Below the pieces are notes generated by a model. The model was not told where the DNA came from and did not search any database. It saw only the letters and a list, made by a program, of their open reading frames with translations. This document shows, piece by piece, positions 27,469 through 36,953 of a stretch of 64,000 nucleotides of DNA. Within the stretch, counting starts at the first letter, position 1; every line of letters begins with the position of its first letter. Origin of the DNA: an uncultured Bacteroidales bacterium (GTDB taxonomy: Bacteria > Bacteroidota > Bacteroidia > Bacteroidales > UBA932); assembly GCA_905233275.1 (NCBI GenBank), contig CAJODR010000002.1, forward strand, positions 65,625 through 129,624, in the 5' to 3' direction. The position numbers and the translations under genes are program-made.

Positions 27469-29034
27469 TTATTTTTTCTTTAACGGTGAATTTATGATGA
27501 ACTCACAGAGTTTACGGTAGGTCGTGATGTCGGCGGGGATGGGACTCGTGGCGAGTTGGTGGAGGGCGTCGGTGCCGGAGTAGAGGGCGATGGATTTGCG
27601 GCCGTAGGTGCCGCTGGTGCGCGCCCAGGAGAGGTATTCGTCAAAACGGGCGCGGTATTTTTCAGCGGAGCCGGCTCCGGCGACGGATTCGACCATGGAG
27701 TATTCAAACTCGAGCTCGAGCCCCATGCCGAGACGGGAGATTTCGGAGAAGGTTTTGGAGAGGGGTTTTTCTCCGCTTTCGTCCCAGTAGTAGTTGGGCT
27801 GCATGTAGGCGAGGTCAAAGCCGAAAGAGGTCCATTTGTCGTAGCCGGCAGCCAGATTGTAGGGAATCCAGAAGAGGGATTCGTGGCAGGAGTGGGCGTA
27901 CTCGGCGACGGCCGGAATGACTGTGTCGTACTTCTTGTATTCGGCCCTCCAACTCAGGTCCAGGACCTCGGGGAGGATGTAAAAGCCGCCGAGTTCGATA
28001 TTTTCGTAGCCCTTACGGGCGAATGCCGCCCTGGTCTCGTCCATGAACCACTTGTATGCGGCAACGCGGTCTTCGACACGCGAGAAATCGAGGAGGGAGC
28101 CGTCCAGGGAGCCCCAGTATGTGGTGCTGGAGGCGGAGGGGTCGCCCACCCCGACGATGTAGTTGTCAAAGTAGATCGGCTCTGGGAGGGCCATGATAAC
28201 GAGGCGCTTTGCGGAAGGCGGGCCGATTCGCGAGGCAACCTCGCCGATGCACTTGTCGAGAGCGGCAAGCTGCCCGTCGTCGAAATGGGGGGATGGCGAT
28301 ACCATCTGGCCGGTGTACCACCTCCCGAACGTGTTTTTGCCGTCGCCCCAGTAGCTTTCCTGCCAGAGGAATGTGCCGCCGTAGAACCAGAAGTCCAGCA
28401 GCTGCTGCCACTGCTCCCTGCCAGCCGAAGGTACCGACGAAGAGGTCAGTACGTATGTATAGCCAGGAGCGCCGTAGACGCCTGTCTGCTGCCCTTCGAT
28501 AAGGAGGAAGCTGTCGAACAGCCAGTGCTCCGCTCCGTCGGCATCGGTGTACGCCACGTGGGTTAGCCAGCGGTCCTTGTTCCACTCGAGTGGCGTGCGG
28601 TGCGAACTGGGACCCGGGATCAGGGTCATGTCCGCCGGCACGGGAGGCCCGGTGCGATCCCTTTCCCATGGGTAGAGGGATGACGGGCCTGGCTCTGTGG
28701 TGAAGGACAGGCTCTCAGTATTGCCTTTGGTTCCGTCAGAAGCCACACCACAAGCCGTCAGGACATAGTCTGTCACAGGCTCCAGGTCTTCCAATGTGAT
28801 AAATAAAGTATTTGAAGAGGAAGAGGGCACTGTGGCATTCGTGAGCGGGCCGCCGCCGAGGGAGTATTCGACTGCGATGCAGTCAATGGTACTGATGCGG
28901 ATCAAGGCTTCGCAGGAGCTGACACTCTCGAGCCTCAGCATGATGGCCGGCTCGAGGGGCTTTTCTTCCGGATCCTTCTCCCTGCACGAAGCGAGGAGAA
29001 GGACCGCCGGAATTATGATGCGAAGCCACTTCAC
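27469..29034 (-). CDS. DUF4855 lipoprotein with N-terminal fibronectin-like domain (copy 1)
   Basis: A 521-residue lipoprotein (LLLASC, Cys17). Residues 25-115 form a fibronectin-III-like domain (RLESVSSCEALIRISTID, PVTDYVLTACGV). A linker (SLYPWERDRTGPP) leads to a DUF4855 domain of about 390 residues paralogous to the next gene. Shared motifs include STTYWGSLDG, ENIELGGFYILPE, PYNLAAGYDKW, YMQPNYYWDES and GLELEFEYSMVE. It starts three bases after the DUF1735 gene stop. Proteins of this type occur in Bacteroidota polysaccharide utilisation loci as probable surface enzymes or glycan binders. The pair suggests two related linkages or a binder/enzyme division; which is not visible. Confidence 0.83.
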   Translation of the reverse strand: MKWLRIIIPAVLLLASCREKDPEEKPLEPAIMLRLESVSSCEALIRISTIDCIAVEYSLGGGPLTNATVPSSSSNTLFITLEDLEPVTDYVLTACGVASDGTKGNTESLSFTTEPGPSSLYPWERDRTGPPVPADMTLIPGPSSHRTPLEWNKDRWLTHVAYTDADGAEHWLFDSFLLIEGQQTGVYGAPGYTYVLTSSSVPSAGREQWQQLLDFWFYGGTFLWQESYWGDGKNTFGRWYTGQMVSPSPHFDDGQLAALDKCIGEVASRIGPPSAKRLVIMALPEPIYFDNYIVGVGDPSASSTTYWGSLDGSLLDFSRVEDRVAAYKWFMDETRAAFARKGYENIELGGFYILPEVLDLSWRAEYKKYDTVIPAVAEYAHSCHESLFWIPYNLAAGYDKWTSFGFDLAYMQPNYYWDESGEKPLSKTFSEISRLGMGLELEFEYSMVESVAGAGSAEKYRARFDEYLSWARTSGTYGRKSIALYSGTDALHQLATSPIPADITTYRKLCEFIINSPLKKK

Positions 29035-29037
29035 TGT

Positions 29038-31044
29038 CTATTGCAGCTGGAAGAGGGACAATCCGCCGCCCTGCAGGAGGGCTGCTACATAAGTCACGCC
29101 ATTGACATCCTTGACGACGCAGTCACCCACCGTGGAGCCGGCAGGAACGGCTGACTTGGCCTCGAAGTCCTCCTCGCTCTGGAGCGGGAATTCGCGGTAG
29201 CCGGACTGGGCCTGAAGCTGAGCGACAAAGTCCGATGGCGACTTGGATTCGTCGTCAATGATGACTAGACGGGCCTGGGTGGCATTTTCGCTGGCGAGAC
29301 GGACGTATGCCATATACTTCTTGCCGTGGAAGGTGAAGAAGTTATAGCCATAGGTGAGGGCGAAGTCGGGAAGGTCTGTGGTCTTGGTCCACTGGTACCA
29401 CTGGTTGAGGCTGTTGTCGCCGGTATTGTGATAGATGCCGGCACCGGAAACCCTGGTCACCATCACGTCTTCAAATCCAGGGTAGAGGACGACATCCCTG
29501 ATACCGGCTCCTTCCGCGTCAATAAGGTGGTCGACGGGATCGTCGGGATTGGTGATGACGCCGTTTACAATCTTGAATACCACCGTCTTGCCCCTTGAAG
29601 AAGTGCCCCAGGTATGGAACCAGAGCTCGCCGTCCTGCCAGGTGCCCTTGACGGTGAAGCGGTCACCGTAACGGCGCCAGTCCGGATCACCGGGCTTGAC
29701 GTCCTTGAGGTAGTCGAGAATCTCGACCGGCGCCGCGTCCACGCCATCTTTGTAGGCATATACATAGAGGTGCTGATCGGCATCCACCTTGAGCGAAGAG
29801 AACAGCACGATATCTCCACCCTGTCCGTTTGGAATCGTCCTGACGCAGGATACCGGGAAGGTACAGCCGTTGCCTGCCGCGGGCGAGACGTCAAGCTTCT
29901 TGACGAATTCACCGTTGGAGATGCTCAGGGCATAAATCCCGGGAGTGCCCGCGGAATGGGCGACATAGACATAGTTGTTGTCCATCGCGATGGTCCTGTC
30001 GGCACCGGCAGCGAAACCGTCCAGATAGCTGTACCACGCCGATGAGGGCGAATACTTGCCCCAGCTGCGGACCACCACTTCGATGCCCTCGGCCGCCCTC
30101 TTGATGACGATGTAGGTCACCGTATTGGCGATATCAAGTCCCTTGAGGGTGAATGCGGTGCCGTTTCTCTCGGCTGCGATGCTCTCGCTCTTGAGGCGCA
30201 CCGGCACCACGTAGTTGGGGAATTTCTTCAGCGCGCCGTTTTCCACGAGCATGCTCTTGTCAAGCCGCACCTGGATACGGGCGGAAGTGCTTCCGGCAGC
30301 GATTGTGGCAGTCGGAGTGAGCACGGTGACAAGGCCTTCCGGCGCCTCCACGAACTCATCCTCATGCTCCTCATTGTACGTCGCCACGAGCGAATTGTCC
30401 ACCTCAACGGGGAATGTCATCGAGACGCCCTTGATGCTGCTCGAATTCTCCACGTCGAGAATGATGTCCTCGAGAAGCTGCGGCGCATTGCCGCTTTCGT
30501 CCGGCAGGACTGCCTTTTCCTCGATGGAACGCACCTGCTCAGTCTGGGTGACGGACACCGACGAACGCACGGGATTGACCATGAAGAAGCACTTTTCGCC
30601 GTTGACCTCCAGGTCGTCGGAGACTATCCTGAGGGGAATCACATAGCTGTCGTCCAAACCTATCGCCTCGGCGAGCCTTTCAACATCCCAGGTCACCCGG
30701 ACCTGCTTGTTGATATCCTCGACGGCAAAATCGACGGTAGTGCCTTCGATGCTGTATAGATTGGAAGGCAGCGCCTTGTAGTCTGTCGAATTATTATAAT
30801 TGTAGAGCTTCAGCGCAGCTTCGTAGCCATCGGTAACGACCCTGACCGTTCCGGCCGAGGTCCCTTTACCGGCCTTGTTGACGCCGAAGGCGAATTCTCC
30901 CGTATGGACGGAGGTCACGATGAGCTGGTCGCCCGTGAGGGAGAACGAGTCGTCGACCATGAAATTGTTGCGGTCATCGACGCAGGCGGCAAGGCTCGCA
31001 AGGGCAAGCGCCGCCAGGACTGTATGTTTAAGCATTCTTTTCAT
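29038..31044 (-). CDS. DUF1735-type surface glycan-binding lipoprotein
   Basis: A 668-residue lipoprotein (SLAAC, Cys21) in the position that usually holds the surface glycan-binding protein, directly after SusD with a one-base gap. Residues 30-165 match the DUF1735 type of domain (YNNSTDYKALPSNLYSIEGTTVDF, IPLRIVSDD). A second similar domain follows at about 170-325 (EEVDN/VEVDNSLVATYNEEHEDEFVE). Residues 330-668 form a repetitive beta domain, possibly a propeller, similar to the C-terminus of the BACON protein at 19979-22507. It probably helps SusC/SusD capture oligosaccharides at the cell surface. Specificity unknown. Confidence 0.85.
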   Translation of the reverse strand: MKRMLKHTVLAALALASLAACVDDRNNFMVDDSFSLTGDQLIVTSVHTGEFAFGVNKAGKGTSAGTVRVVTDGYEAALKLYNYNNSTDYKALPSNLYSIEGTTVDFAVEDINKQVRVTWDVERLAEAIGLDDSYVIPLRIVSDDLEVNGEKCFFMVNPVRSSVSVTQTEQVRSIEEKAVLPDESGNAPQLLEDIILDVENSSSIKGVSMTFPVEVDNSLVATYNEEHEDEFVEAPEGLVTVLTPTATIAAGSTSARIQVRLDKSMLVENGALKKFPNYVVPVRLKSESIAAERNGTAFTLKGLDIANTVTYIVIKRAAEGIEVVVRSWGKYSPSSAWYSYLDGFAAGADRTIAMDNNYVYVAHSAGTPGIYALSISNGEFVKKLDVSPAAGNGCTFPVSCVRTIPNGQGGDIVLFSSLKVDADQHLYVYAYKDGVDAAPVEILDYLKDVKPGDPDWRRYGDRFTVKGTWQDGELWFHTWGTSSRGKTVVFKIVNGVITNPDDPVDHLIDAEGAGIRDVVLYPGFEDVMVTRVSGAGIYHNTGDNSLNQWYQWTKTTDLPDFALTYGYNFFTFHGKKYMAYVRLASENATQARLVIIDDESKSPSDFVAQLQAQSGYREFPLQSEEDFEAKSAVPAGSTVGDCVVKDVNGVTYVAALLQGGGLSLFQLQ

Positions 31045-31045
31045 A

Positions 31046-33082
31046 TTACCATCCGGGGTTCTGAGTGAAATTGGTCATTTCCGCGAGCTGGGCGGTGCTG
31101 AACGGGAAGAGGTAGTCCCTGTTTTCAAAACGGGCGCGGCCTCCCATGTAGTCGTCGCTCACCCTGTCGTAGGAGTCCTCATAGTTATCCGCCTTGACGT
31201 GGAGAGTCCAGTTCTCGGTATTGTATTCCTCCTTGGCTATCATCCAGCGGCAGGCATCGTAGTGGCGCTGACCTTCGAAGCTCATCTCGACCATCTTCTC
31301 CTGGAAAATGATCCAGCGGAGCCATTCCTTGTTGGTGCGGGTCACGCCGGCAATGGTCGTAGAACCGTCTCCGTTGTCGAAGTCGATTTCGGGATAGGCC
31401 TCGCGAAGGCCGCAGAGACCGCTTCTGGCACGTACCATATCGATGTACTTGATAGCTTCTGCGGCATCCCTGCTCTTCTTCTCGTTGCAGGCCTCGGCAT
31501 AATTGAAGTAGATCTCGGCCATGCGGAAAGCAGGATAGACATAGCGGATCGTGTTGTAGTCGGAGCTCACGTGGAGAGGGTTGTTGGCCTTGTACAGGCG
31601 GCGCCAGCTGTAGCCGACGCGGTTGACCTGGCCTTCGCTCATCCACTTGACCGTGGCCTGGTCCGAATTGTAGCAGGTGAATTTCATCGCCGGGCCCTGG
31701 TGAGTGGTCTCGGAAGGCCACCAGAAGCCGTTGGGCACCAGGCTGGCATAGTAGCGCGGATCCCTGCCGACGGTCGAATTATGGGCCTTGACAGGCGTCG
31801 CCCATGAAGGATAGGCGCCTCTCTGGTAGAGATCGTAGTCGAGCGGCTGGGTGTAGTTCTCCGTCCAGCCGGTGGCCTGGTATCCCGATTCCGGATCCAC
31901 GATAGGGCGGGAATAGTCGATAAGGCCCGCCGTCTTCTCATAACCGACCACGGGGTAACGTCCCGTCTCATACATGGGATAGGCGTCCACAAGCTTGAGC
32001 GAAGGGGTTATCAGCTGATATCCTTCAAGGGCGATCGTCCTGGGGGCCGAGAATCCGATATAATATCCGACCGAGCCGAGATAGCCGTCGTCCTGGCTGC
32101 GGAACCACCATCCCCAGATGGTCTCGGGGCTGGTTTCCCATGTCTCGAACCAGACCTTCTGGTAAGCTGTCTCAGCCTTCTGGAAATCGTTGCCGGGAGC
32201 GTCTGCCGCCGAGCAGAGACTGTAGCGGTTGAGGTCGATGACCGCCTTTGCGGCGGCTGCGGCCTTGTCCCACTTCGATTCGTCGTATTCGGGGAAAAGA
32301 CGATCTCCGCTCTTGTTGCGAAGTCCGTCGTAGATGCCGGTTCCGTCCTGGCCGTTCCAGAGCGGCGAAGCAGCCCAGAGGAGAATCCTCGACTTGAGGG
32401 CCATTGCCGCACCCTTGGTGACGCGGCCCATGTTGGAGGTCAGGTTCTCGCCGATATCAGCCATGGAATAGGGCAGGACCTCGATGGCCTTGTCGATTTC
32501 GGAGATGATGAAATCGAGATTCTCATCCACGGTATTGCGGTCGAGTAAGGCGGCGTCGACATTGATGTCGGCGGCCTGGTCGCCCCAGATGATCACCGGA
32601 CCATACTGGCGGAAGAGCACGAAATAATAGTATGCGCGCAGGAACCTCGCTTCGGCCTTCATCACTTCGCGGAGGCGCCTCTCGCTCTCTTTGACGTTCG
32701 GCTGCTCCACGTTGTCCATGAAGGTGGTGCACTGGTTAATGGCGATGTAGTATTTCTCAAAGAAATTGCCCGTGCCCTGAGTCTGGGTATATGCGGCGGA
32801 ATAGTCTCCGCGGCGCACCTTGTACCAGAAAGTCTCATACTGGGAGGATCCGGGGAGCATCTCGTCGCTACGCATCACCGTGCCGCCTTCATTCTCCCTG
32901 ATGCGCTCGTCATAGGGAAGATAGGAGTACAGGTGCGCCAGATACTGACGGGTGGAAGTGTTGCGGCTCATAAGGTCCTCCAGGGTAGGCTGGTCCTTGA
33001 GGTTGACGTCGAAATAGGATTCGCAGCCTGCTGCGAAAAGCCCCAGGACAACTGCTGTCAATACGATGTATATCTTTTTCAT
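31046..33082 (-). CDS. susD: SusD/RagB-family outer-membrane nutrient-binding lipoprotein
   Basis: A 678-residue lipoprotein (LFAAGC, Cys20) of the SusD family. It shows the N-terminal DVNLKDQPTLEDLMSRNTST segment, the TPR-rich middle (EARFLRAYYYFVLFRQYGPVI, with GRVTKGAAMALKSRILLWAASPLWN) and the C-terminal AYPEIDF..RIIFQEKMVEMSFEGQRHYDACRW block typical of the family. SusD caps the SusC channel and binds incoming glycan. At 678 residues it is longer than the usual 500-600, with extra sequence around residues 270-480. It starts 14 bases after SusC and is followed one base later by the DUF1735 gene. The symbol denotes family, not starch specificity. Confidence 0.95.
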   Translation of the reverse strand: MKKIYIVLTAVVLGLFAAGCESYFDVNLKDQPTLEDLMSRNTSTRQYLAHLYSYLPYDERIRENEGGTVMRSDEMLPGSSQYETFWYKVRRGDYSAAYTQTQGTGNFFEKYYIAINQCTTFMDNVEQPNVKESERRLREVMKAEARFLRAYYYFVLFRQYGPVIIWGDQAADINVDAALLDRNTVDENLDFIISEIDKAIEVLPYSMADIGENLTSNMGRVTKGAAMALKSRILLWAASPLWNGQDGTGIYDGLRNKSGDRLFPEYDESKWDKAAAAAKAVIDLNRYSLCSAADAPGNDFQKAETAYQKVWFETWETSPETIWGWWFRSQDDGYLGSVGYYIGFSAPRTIALEGYQLITPSLKLVDAYPMYETGRYPVVGYEKTAGLIDYSRPIVDPESGYQATGWTENYTQPLDYDLYQRGAYPSWATPVKAHNSTVGRDPRYYASLVPNGFWWPSETTHQGPAMKFTCYNSDQATVKWMSEGQVNRVGYSWRRLYKANNPLHVSSDYNTIRYVYPAFRMAEIYFNYAEACNEKKSRDAAEAIKYIDMVRARSGLCGLREAYPEIDFDNGDGSTTIAGVTRTNKEWLRWIIFQEKMVEMSFEGQRHYDACRWMIAKEEYNTENWTLHVKADNYEDSYDRVSDDYMGGRARFENRDYLFPFSTAQLAEMTNFTQNPGW

Positions 33083-33096
33083 ATCCTTTGAGCTCG

Positions 33097-36000
33097 TTAG
33101 AAGTTGATGTTAAGACCAAGACTGACGTTCTTCGTCAGAGGATAGACGTTGCCGTAGGAGGAGCTGAGCTCGGGATCCCAGAGCTTGAACTTGGAGAAGG
33201 TCAGGAGATTTGCTCCCTGGAGGTAGATCCTCACCGTCGAAAGGTGCATCTTCTGCATCCATTTCTTGGGGAAGGTGTAGCCGATTTCGGCATTCTTCAG
33301 CCTCAGGAAGCTCATGTCCTTCTGCCAGTAGGTCGAAGGGACGATATTGTTGGCGGGCACAGCAAGCGAGAAGCGGGGATACTCCGCGTCGGCGGTATGC
33401 ACGACCGACCAGCTCCGTTCAGCCACGTCGGCGAATATCTGGCCCTGGACGAGGGCGTTGGAGGCTGCACCGCCGTAGAGGTTGTTGCCGGCGATGATCC
33501 TGGTGACGTGGCCGACACCGCTGAAGAATACGCTGGCATCCCATCCCTTGTAGTTGAGGCTGAGGCCGAATCCGTAGTTGATCTCCGGCATCACGCTGTA
33601 GCCGATCGGTACGTAATCGTCTGCGTCGACCTGGCCGTCGCCGTTGATGTCACGGTACTTGATGTCGCCGGGCTCCACCGGGCCGAATGTCTGCGTGGGC
33701 CACTGGTCGATCTCCTCCTGGTTAATGAAGAGGCCTTCGGCAATGAGACCGCGCTGCTGACCGCTGGCGAACATGGCAGTGTTCTTGTAAGCCCATATCT
33801 GGGACGGCTTGTCGTCGTAGAGGATGCGGTTGCGGCAGAAGGTGTAATTGCCCCTTGCCGATACTCCGAGGCCGCAGGGGAAGGTGTAATCCAGCTGCAG
33901 CGAAGCGTCGAATCCCTGGTTGAGCATCTGGCCGATATTGACGTACTGCTGCACGTTGATACCCACCGCGCTCGGGAGAGACTCCCGGCGGATGAAGATA
34001 CCGTCGCGGTTGTCACGGAAGTAATCGAACTGGAAGCGGATGGCGTCGCGGAGGAAACCCGCCTCCACACCGACATTCCTTTTGATAATGGTCTCCCACT
34101 CGATATTGGGGTTGCCGATCTCACCGGTAGTGATACCCGTCACGTAATTAGGTCCGCGTGAACCCCAGCTGGCACCAGCCGCGCCGGTGTTCATCGTGGT
34201 GTTGTAGCCGTAACGGCGGGTTCCTCCGATGGAGTCGCTTCCGACCATACCGATTGAGGCCTTGAACTTGAGGAGGTTGATGTACTGCTTAAGTGGCTCC
34301 CAGAACGGTTCGTTGGAAATCATGTAGCCGATGGCGCCGGAAGGGAAGAAACCGAAACGGTGACCTGGCGAGAAGTTCTCACTGCCGTTGTAGCCGAAGT
34401 TGAATTCGCCGAAATAACGGTCCTTATACGAGTACGTCGCACGCCCGGCGATACCCATGCTCTTGTAGGCGAAACTGCCCCAATAGTCGCCCGGAGACGT
34501 GTTGGTGCGGTTGCGGAGGTAGTACATGAACATTCCGCTCACCCTGTGGGCCGAAGCGAAACTCCGTTCGTAAATGGCCGAGGCTTCGAGGTTGAGCACC
34601 GTCTGTCCGGAGTTGCCGGCGGATGATAGATTGATGTATCCGGCCGTGGAGTTCTGCTCCAGGTAGACAATGTTTCCGTCGGCGTCACGGCCTTCCGTAT
34701 AGTAGAGTTTCGGAAGTATGGTTCGGGCGACCGACGAAGTGTTGACTGCATCCCAGGACACCTGGATCTTGGCCTTGAGGCCTTCAGTCAGCATTTCTCC
34801 GAAATCCTGGGTGAGGGCGATCGTCGACTGGGCGTTGGTCGTGTTGCGGGTGACGTAGCCCATGTTGTTGATCATATTGTAGGGGTTGGATCCCACCCTC
34901 GGATTGGAGAGCGTTCCGTCGGAGAATATCATCGGGAAGCCGATAGGGGTGTTCTGGAGAGTATACGAATAGATGTCCGCAAGGCCCGCACCCGGCTGGT
35001 TCTTCATGGTGAACTGGGTGGAGAGGTCCATTCCGAGAGTCGTGGTCTCAGTGACGTCGATGTCCACATTCGTTCGGAAATTGAACTTGCGGAAGTTCAT
35101 CTGGGCGTTGTAACGGTCGTTGCTCTCGACATTGAAAATACCGTCCTCGAAATAGTACGATCCGCCCGCATAATAGCGAACGCGGCGTGTTCCGCCGGTG
35201 ACGTTGACGTTGATGTTCGATGTCATCGCCCTCTCCTTGAATATGGTGCTGATCCAGTCCACATTGGGGTAGAGGTCCGGATCGGCGCCGCTCAGGTACA
35301 TCTTCCTTGCATAATCGGAAATGGCAGGATCGTCGCCGTTCGCCAGATAGAGGGTGTTGAGGTAATCGATGAACTGTTCGGCGGAAGCCATTTCGGGAAG
35401 CTTGGTCGGGGAGGTCAGACCGGACTGGAACTTGACGCTCACTTTAGGCGCCGACTCGCTGCCGCGCCTGGTGGTGATGAGAACGATACCGTTACCGCCC
35501 CGGACACCGTAGAGGGCCGTCGCGGTGGCATCCTTCAGGATGGAGAAGGAAGCGATATCTTCGACGTCCACCATGTCCATCGAGCGCTCCACACCGTCCA
35601 CCAGGATGAGCGGAGTCGTGGTTTTGTTGTCACCGAAAGTGTTGACGCCGCGGATCCAGAATTCCGCGCTGGCGCCCGGCTCGCCGGTACGCTGCATCGC
35701 CACGACACCGGCCAGTTTGCCGGCAAGGCCCGTGGACAGCTGGCCGATGGGGGCCTGCAGCTGCTGAGTCTCCACCGTAGTGATGGAGCCGATGACGGAA
35801 GCCTTGCGCTGGGTGCCGTAAGCGACCTTGACCACTTCCTCAAGCATGTTTGAGAGCGGCTCGAGGGCAACAGTGATATTGTCCTGGCCCTTCACGGCCA
35901 CCTCCTTGTCCTCGTATCCGAGGAATGACACCACGAGTACGTCGCTCTCCTTGACGGAAATCGAGAATCCGCCGTCAAGGTCGGTCATAACGCCGCTCGT

Positions 36001-36171
36001 GCTGCCCTTCAGAAGGACCGCTGCACCCGGAACCGGTTCGCCGGTGTCGTCTATGACGGTACCGGTTAGTGTGCGCTTCTGCGCCATCGCATCCGGAGCG
36101 GTCAGGGCCGACAGAGCGGCCACCGCGCCAATGGCGAGCGCAAGAAGACATTTTCGCATTCTAAGTAGCAT
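33097..36171 (-). CDS. susC: SusC/RagA-family TonB-dependent outer-membrane transporter
   Basis: A 1024-residue TonB-dependent receptor. A signal peptide (to about DAMAQ) is followed by a carboxypeptidase-regulatory-like domain (LTGTVIDDTGEPVPGAAVLLKG), a possible TonB-interaction segment (LEEVVKVAYGTQRK), the plug (PLILVDGVERSMDMVDVEDI, ILKDATATALYGVRGGNG) and a 22-strand-type barrel ending in an aromatic-containing strand (VSLGLNINF). It imports oligosaccharides captured by SusD, using energy from TonB, for which a tonB gene is at 58660. The start could be the ATG at 36171 or the one four codons later. It lies 17 bases after the ROK gene, in the same operon as the sugar-metabolism genes. 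Confidence 0.96.
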   Translation of the reverse strand: MLLRMRKCLLALAIGAVAALSALTAPDAMAQKRTLTGTVIDDTGEPVPGAAVLLKGSTSGVMTDLDGGFSISVKESDVLVVSFLGYEDKEVAVKGQDNITVALEPLSNMLEEVVKVAYGTQRKASVIGSITTVETQQLQAPIGQLSTGLAGKLAGVVAMQRTGEPGASAEFWIRGVNTFGDNKTTTPLILVDGVERSMDMVDVEDIASFSILKDATATALYGVRGGNGIVLITTRRGSESAPKVSVKFQSGLTSPTKLPEMASAEQFIDYLNTLYLANGDDPAISDYARKMYLSGADPDLYPNVDWISTIFKERAMTSNINVNVTGGTRRVRYYAGGSYYFEDGIFNVESNDRYNAQMNFRKFNFRTNVDIDVTETTTLGMDLSTQFTMKNQPGAGLADIYSYTLQNTPIGFPMIFSDGTLSNPRVGSNPYNMINNMGYVTRNTTNAQSTIALTQDFGEMLTEGLKAKIQVSWDAVNTSSVARTILPKLYYTEGRDADGNIVYLEQNSTAGYINLSSAGNSGQTVLNLEASAIYERSFASAHRVSGMFMYYLRNRTNTSPGDYWGSFAYKSMGIAGRATYSYKDRYFGEFNFGYNGSENFSPGHRFGFFPSGAIGYMISNEPFWEPLKQYINLLKFKASIGMVGSDSIGGTRRYGYNTTMNTGAAGASWGSRGPNYVTGITTGEIGNPNIEWETIIKRNVGVEAGFLRDAIRFQFDYFRDNRDGIFIRRESLPSAVGINVQQYVNIGQMLNQGFDASLQLDYTFPCGLGVSARGNYTFCRNRILYDDKPSQIWAYKNTAMFASGQQRGLIAEGLFINQEEIDQWPTQTFGPVEPGDIKYRDINGDGQVDADDYVPIGYSVMPEINYGFGLSLNYKGWDASVFFSGVGHVTRIIAGNNLYGGAASNALVQGQIFADVAERSWSVVHTADAEYPRFSLAVPANNIVPSTYWQKDMSFLRLKNAEIGYTFPKKWMQKMHLSTVRIYLQGANLLTFSKFKLWDPELSSSYGNVYPLTKNVSLGLNINF

Positions 36172-36188
36172 ACTGTATACTGGTTTGT

Positions 36189-36953
36189 TTATATTCTCGT
36201 AATCTCCACCTCCGGACCGAAATCCACTGCCATGAGGTCAAGTGACTTTGAAATCTGTCCGCCGAAAAGGACTTTCCTCACACCGAGCGCCTTCAGAACC
36301 GGCTTCGCTCCCTCTGAAAGATGCCTTCCAGCCTTGCGGAATGCCGCCTGGGCATCACAATCACCACTCCTCGCCATCTCCGAGAGCTCCTTCACGGTAA
36401 TCCCTTCGTGCCCGGACTGTCCAGTCATTTTATACGCCCTCAACACGCCTCTTTTAGACACATAATCCTCCAGAGTACCGTCCCTGTAGGGCATATCCCA
36501 CAGCGAATCCGCCGGTGACAGGTCCTCCGAAAGACGGATCTTCCCGTCCACCGCGACTGCGAAGCCGAGACCGGTCCCGAGAGTAATCAGCGCCACTGCG
36601 CCCTTCGAGAGCGAAGGGTCATTCTCCAATTCACCGAGAAGCGGCCCGACGACGTCATGGACGAATTCGACCTCCGTCTCCGCGGGAATGCCGGCAAGCT
36701 CCCTGAACGAGCGGCCATACACCGCCGCGTACTTGTGTTTCATCCGGAAAACGCCCTCCCGGTAATCAAACGGCCCCGGGATGGCTATCCTGATATAATC
36801 ATAGTCGCCGCCGACCGACTCCTTGAGCGCGGCGGAAATCTCTTCCGGAGAGCCGTCGCTCAGGACCGGGATCACGCGGCCGTCGGAGCATTTGATGAAT
36901 GTCCCTCCGACATCGAGGACGAGGGTCCTACGGTTCACATTTTTCGAATCCAT
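36189..36953 (-). CDS. ROK-family sugar kinase-like protein, zinc motif absent
   Basis: A 254-residue ASKHA-fold protein related to ROK sugar kinases. It shows the phosphate-1 motif LVLDVGGTFIK, a possible sugar-contact segment around IAIPGPFDYREG, VEFVHDVVGPLLGEL where ROK kinases have the catalytic NDxN/NDA Asp, LITLGTGLGFAVAVDG (phosphate-2) and KVLFGGQIS (adenosine motif). The Cys-rich zinc motif typical of ROK repressors and kinases is missing; the corresponding place reads LWDMPYRDGTLEDYVSKRG. It overlaps the upstream isomerase gene by 26 bases. In this operon it probably phosphorylates the monosaccharide released from the imported glycan. Substrate unknown. Confidence 0.85.
   Translation of the reverse strand: MDSKNVNRRTLVLDVGGTFIKCSDGRVIPVLSDGSPEEISAALKESVGGDYDYIRIAIPGPFDYREGVFRMKHKYAAVYGRSFRELAGIPAETEVEFVHDVVGPLLGELENDPSLSKGAVALITLGTGLGFAVAVDGKIRLSEDLSPADSLWDMPYRDGTLEDYVSKRGVLRAYKMTGQSGHEGITVKELSEMARSGDCDAQAAFRKAGRHLSEGAKPVLKALGVRKVLFGGQISKSLDLMAVDFGPEVEITRI

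Noticed and set aside
28554..28561. CCACGTGG core resembling parS
   Set aside because: The flanking bases do not extend the palindrome (GCCACGTGGG), so it lacks the 16-bp parS form.
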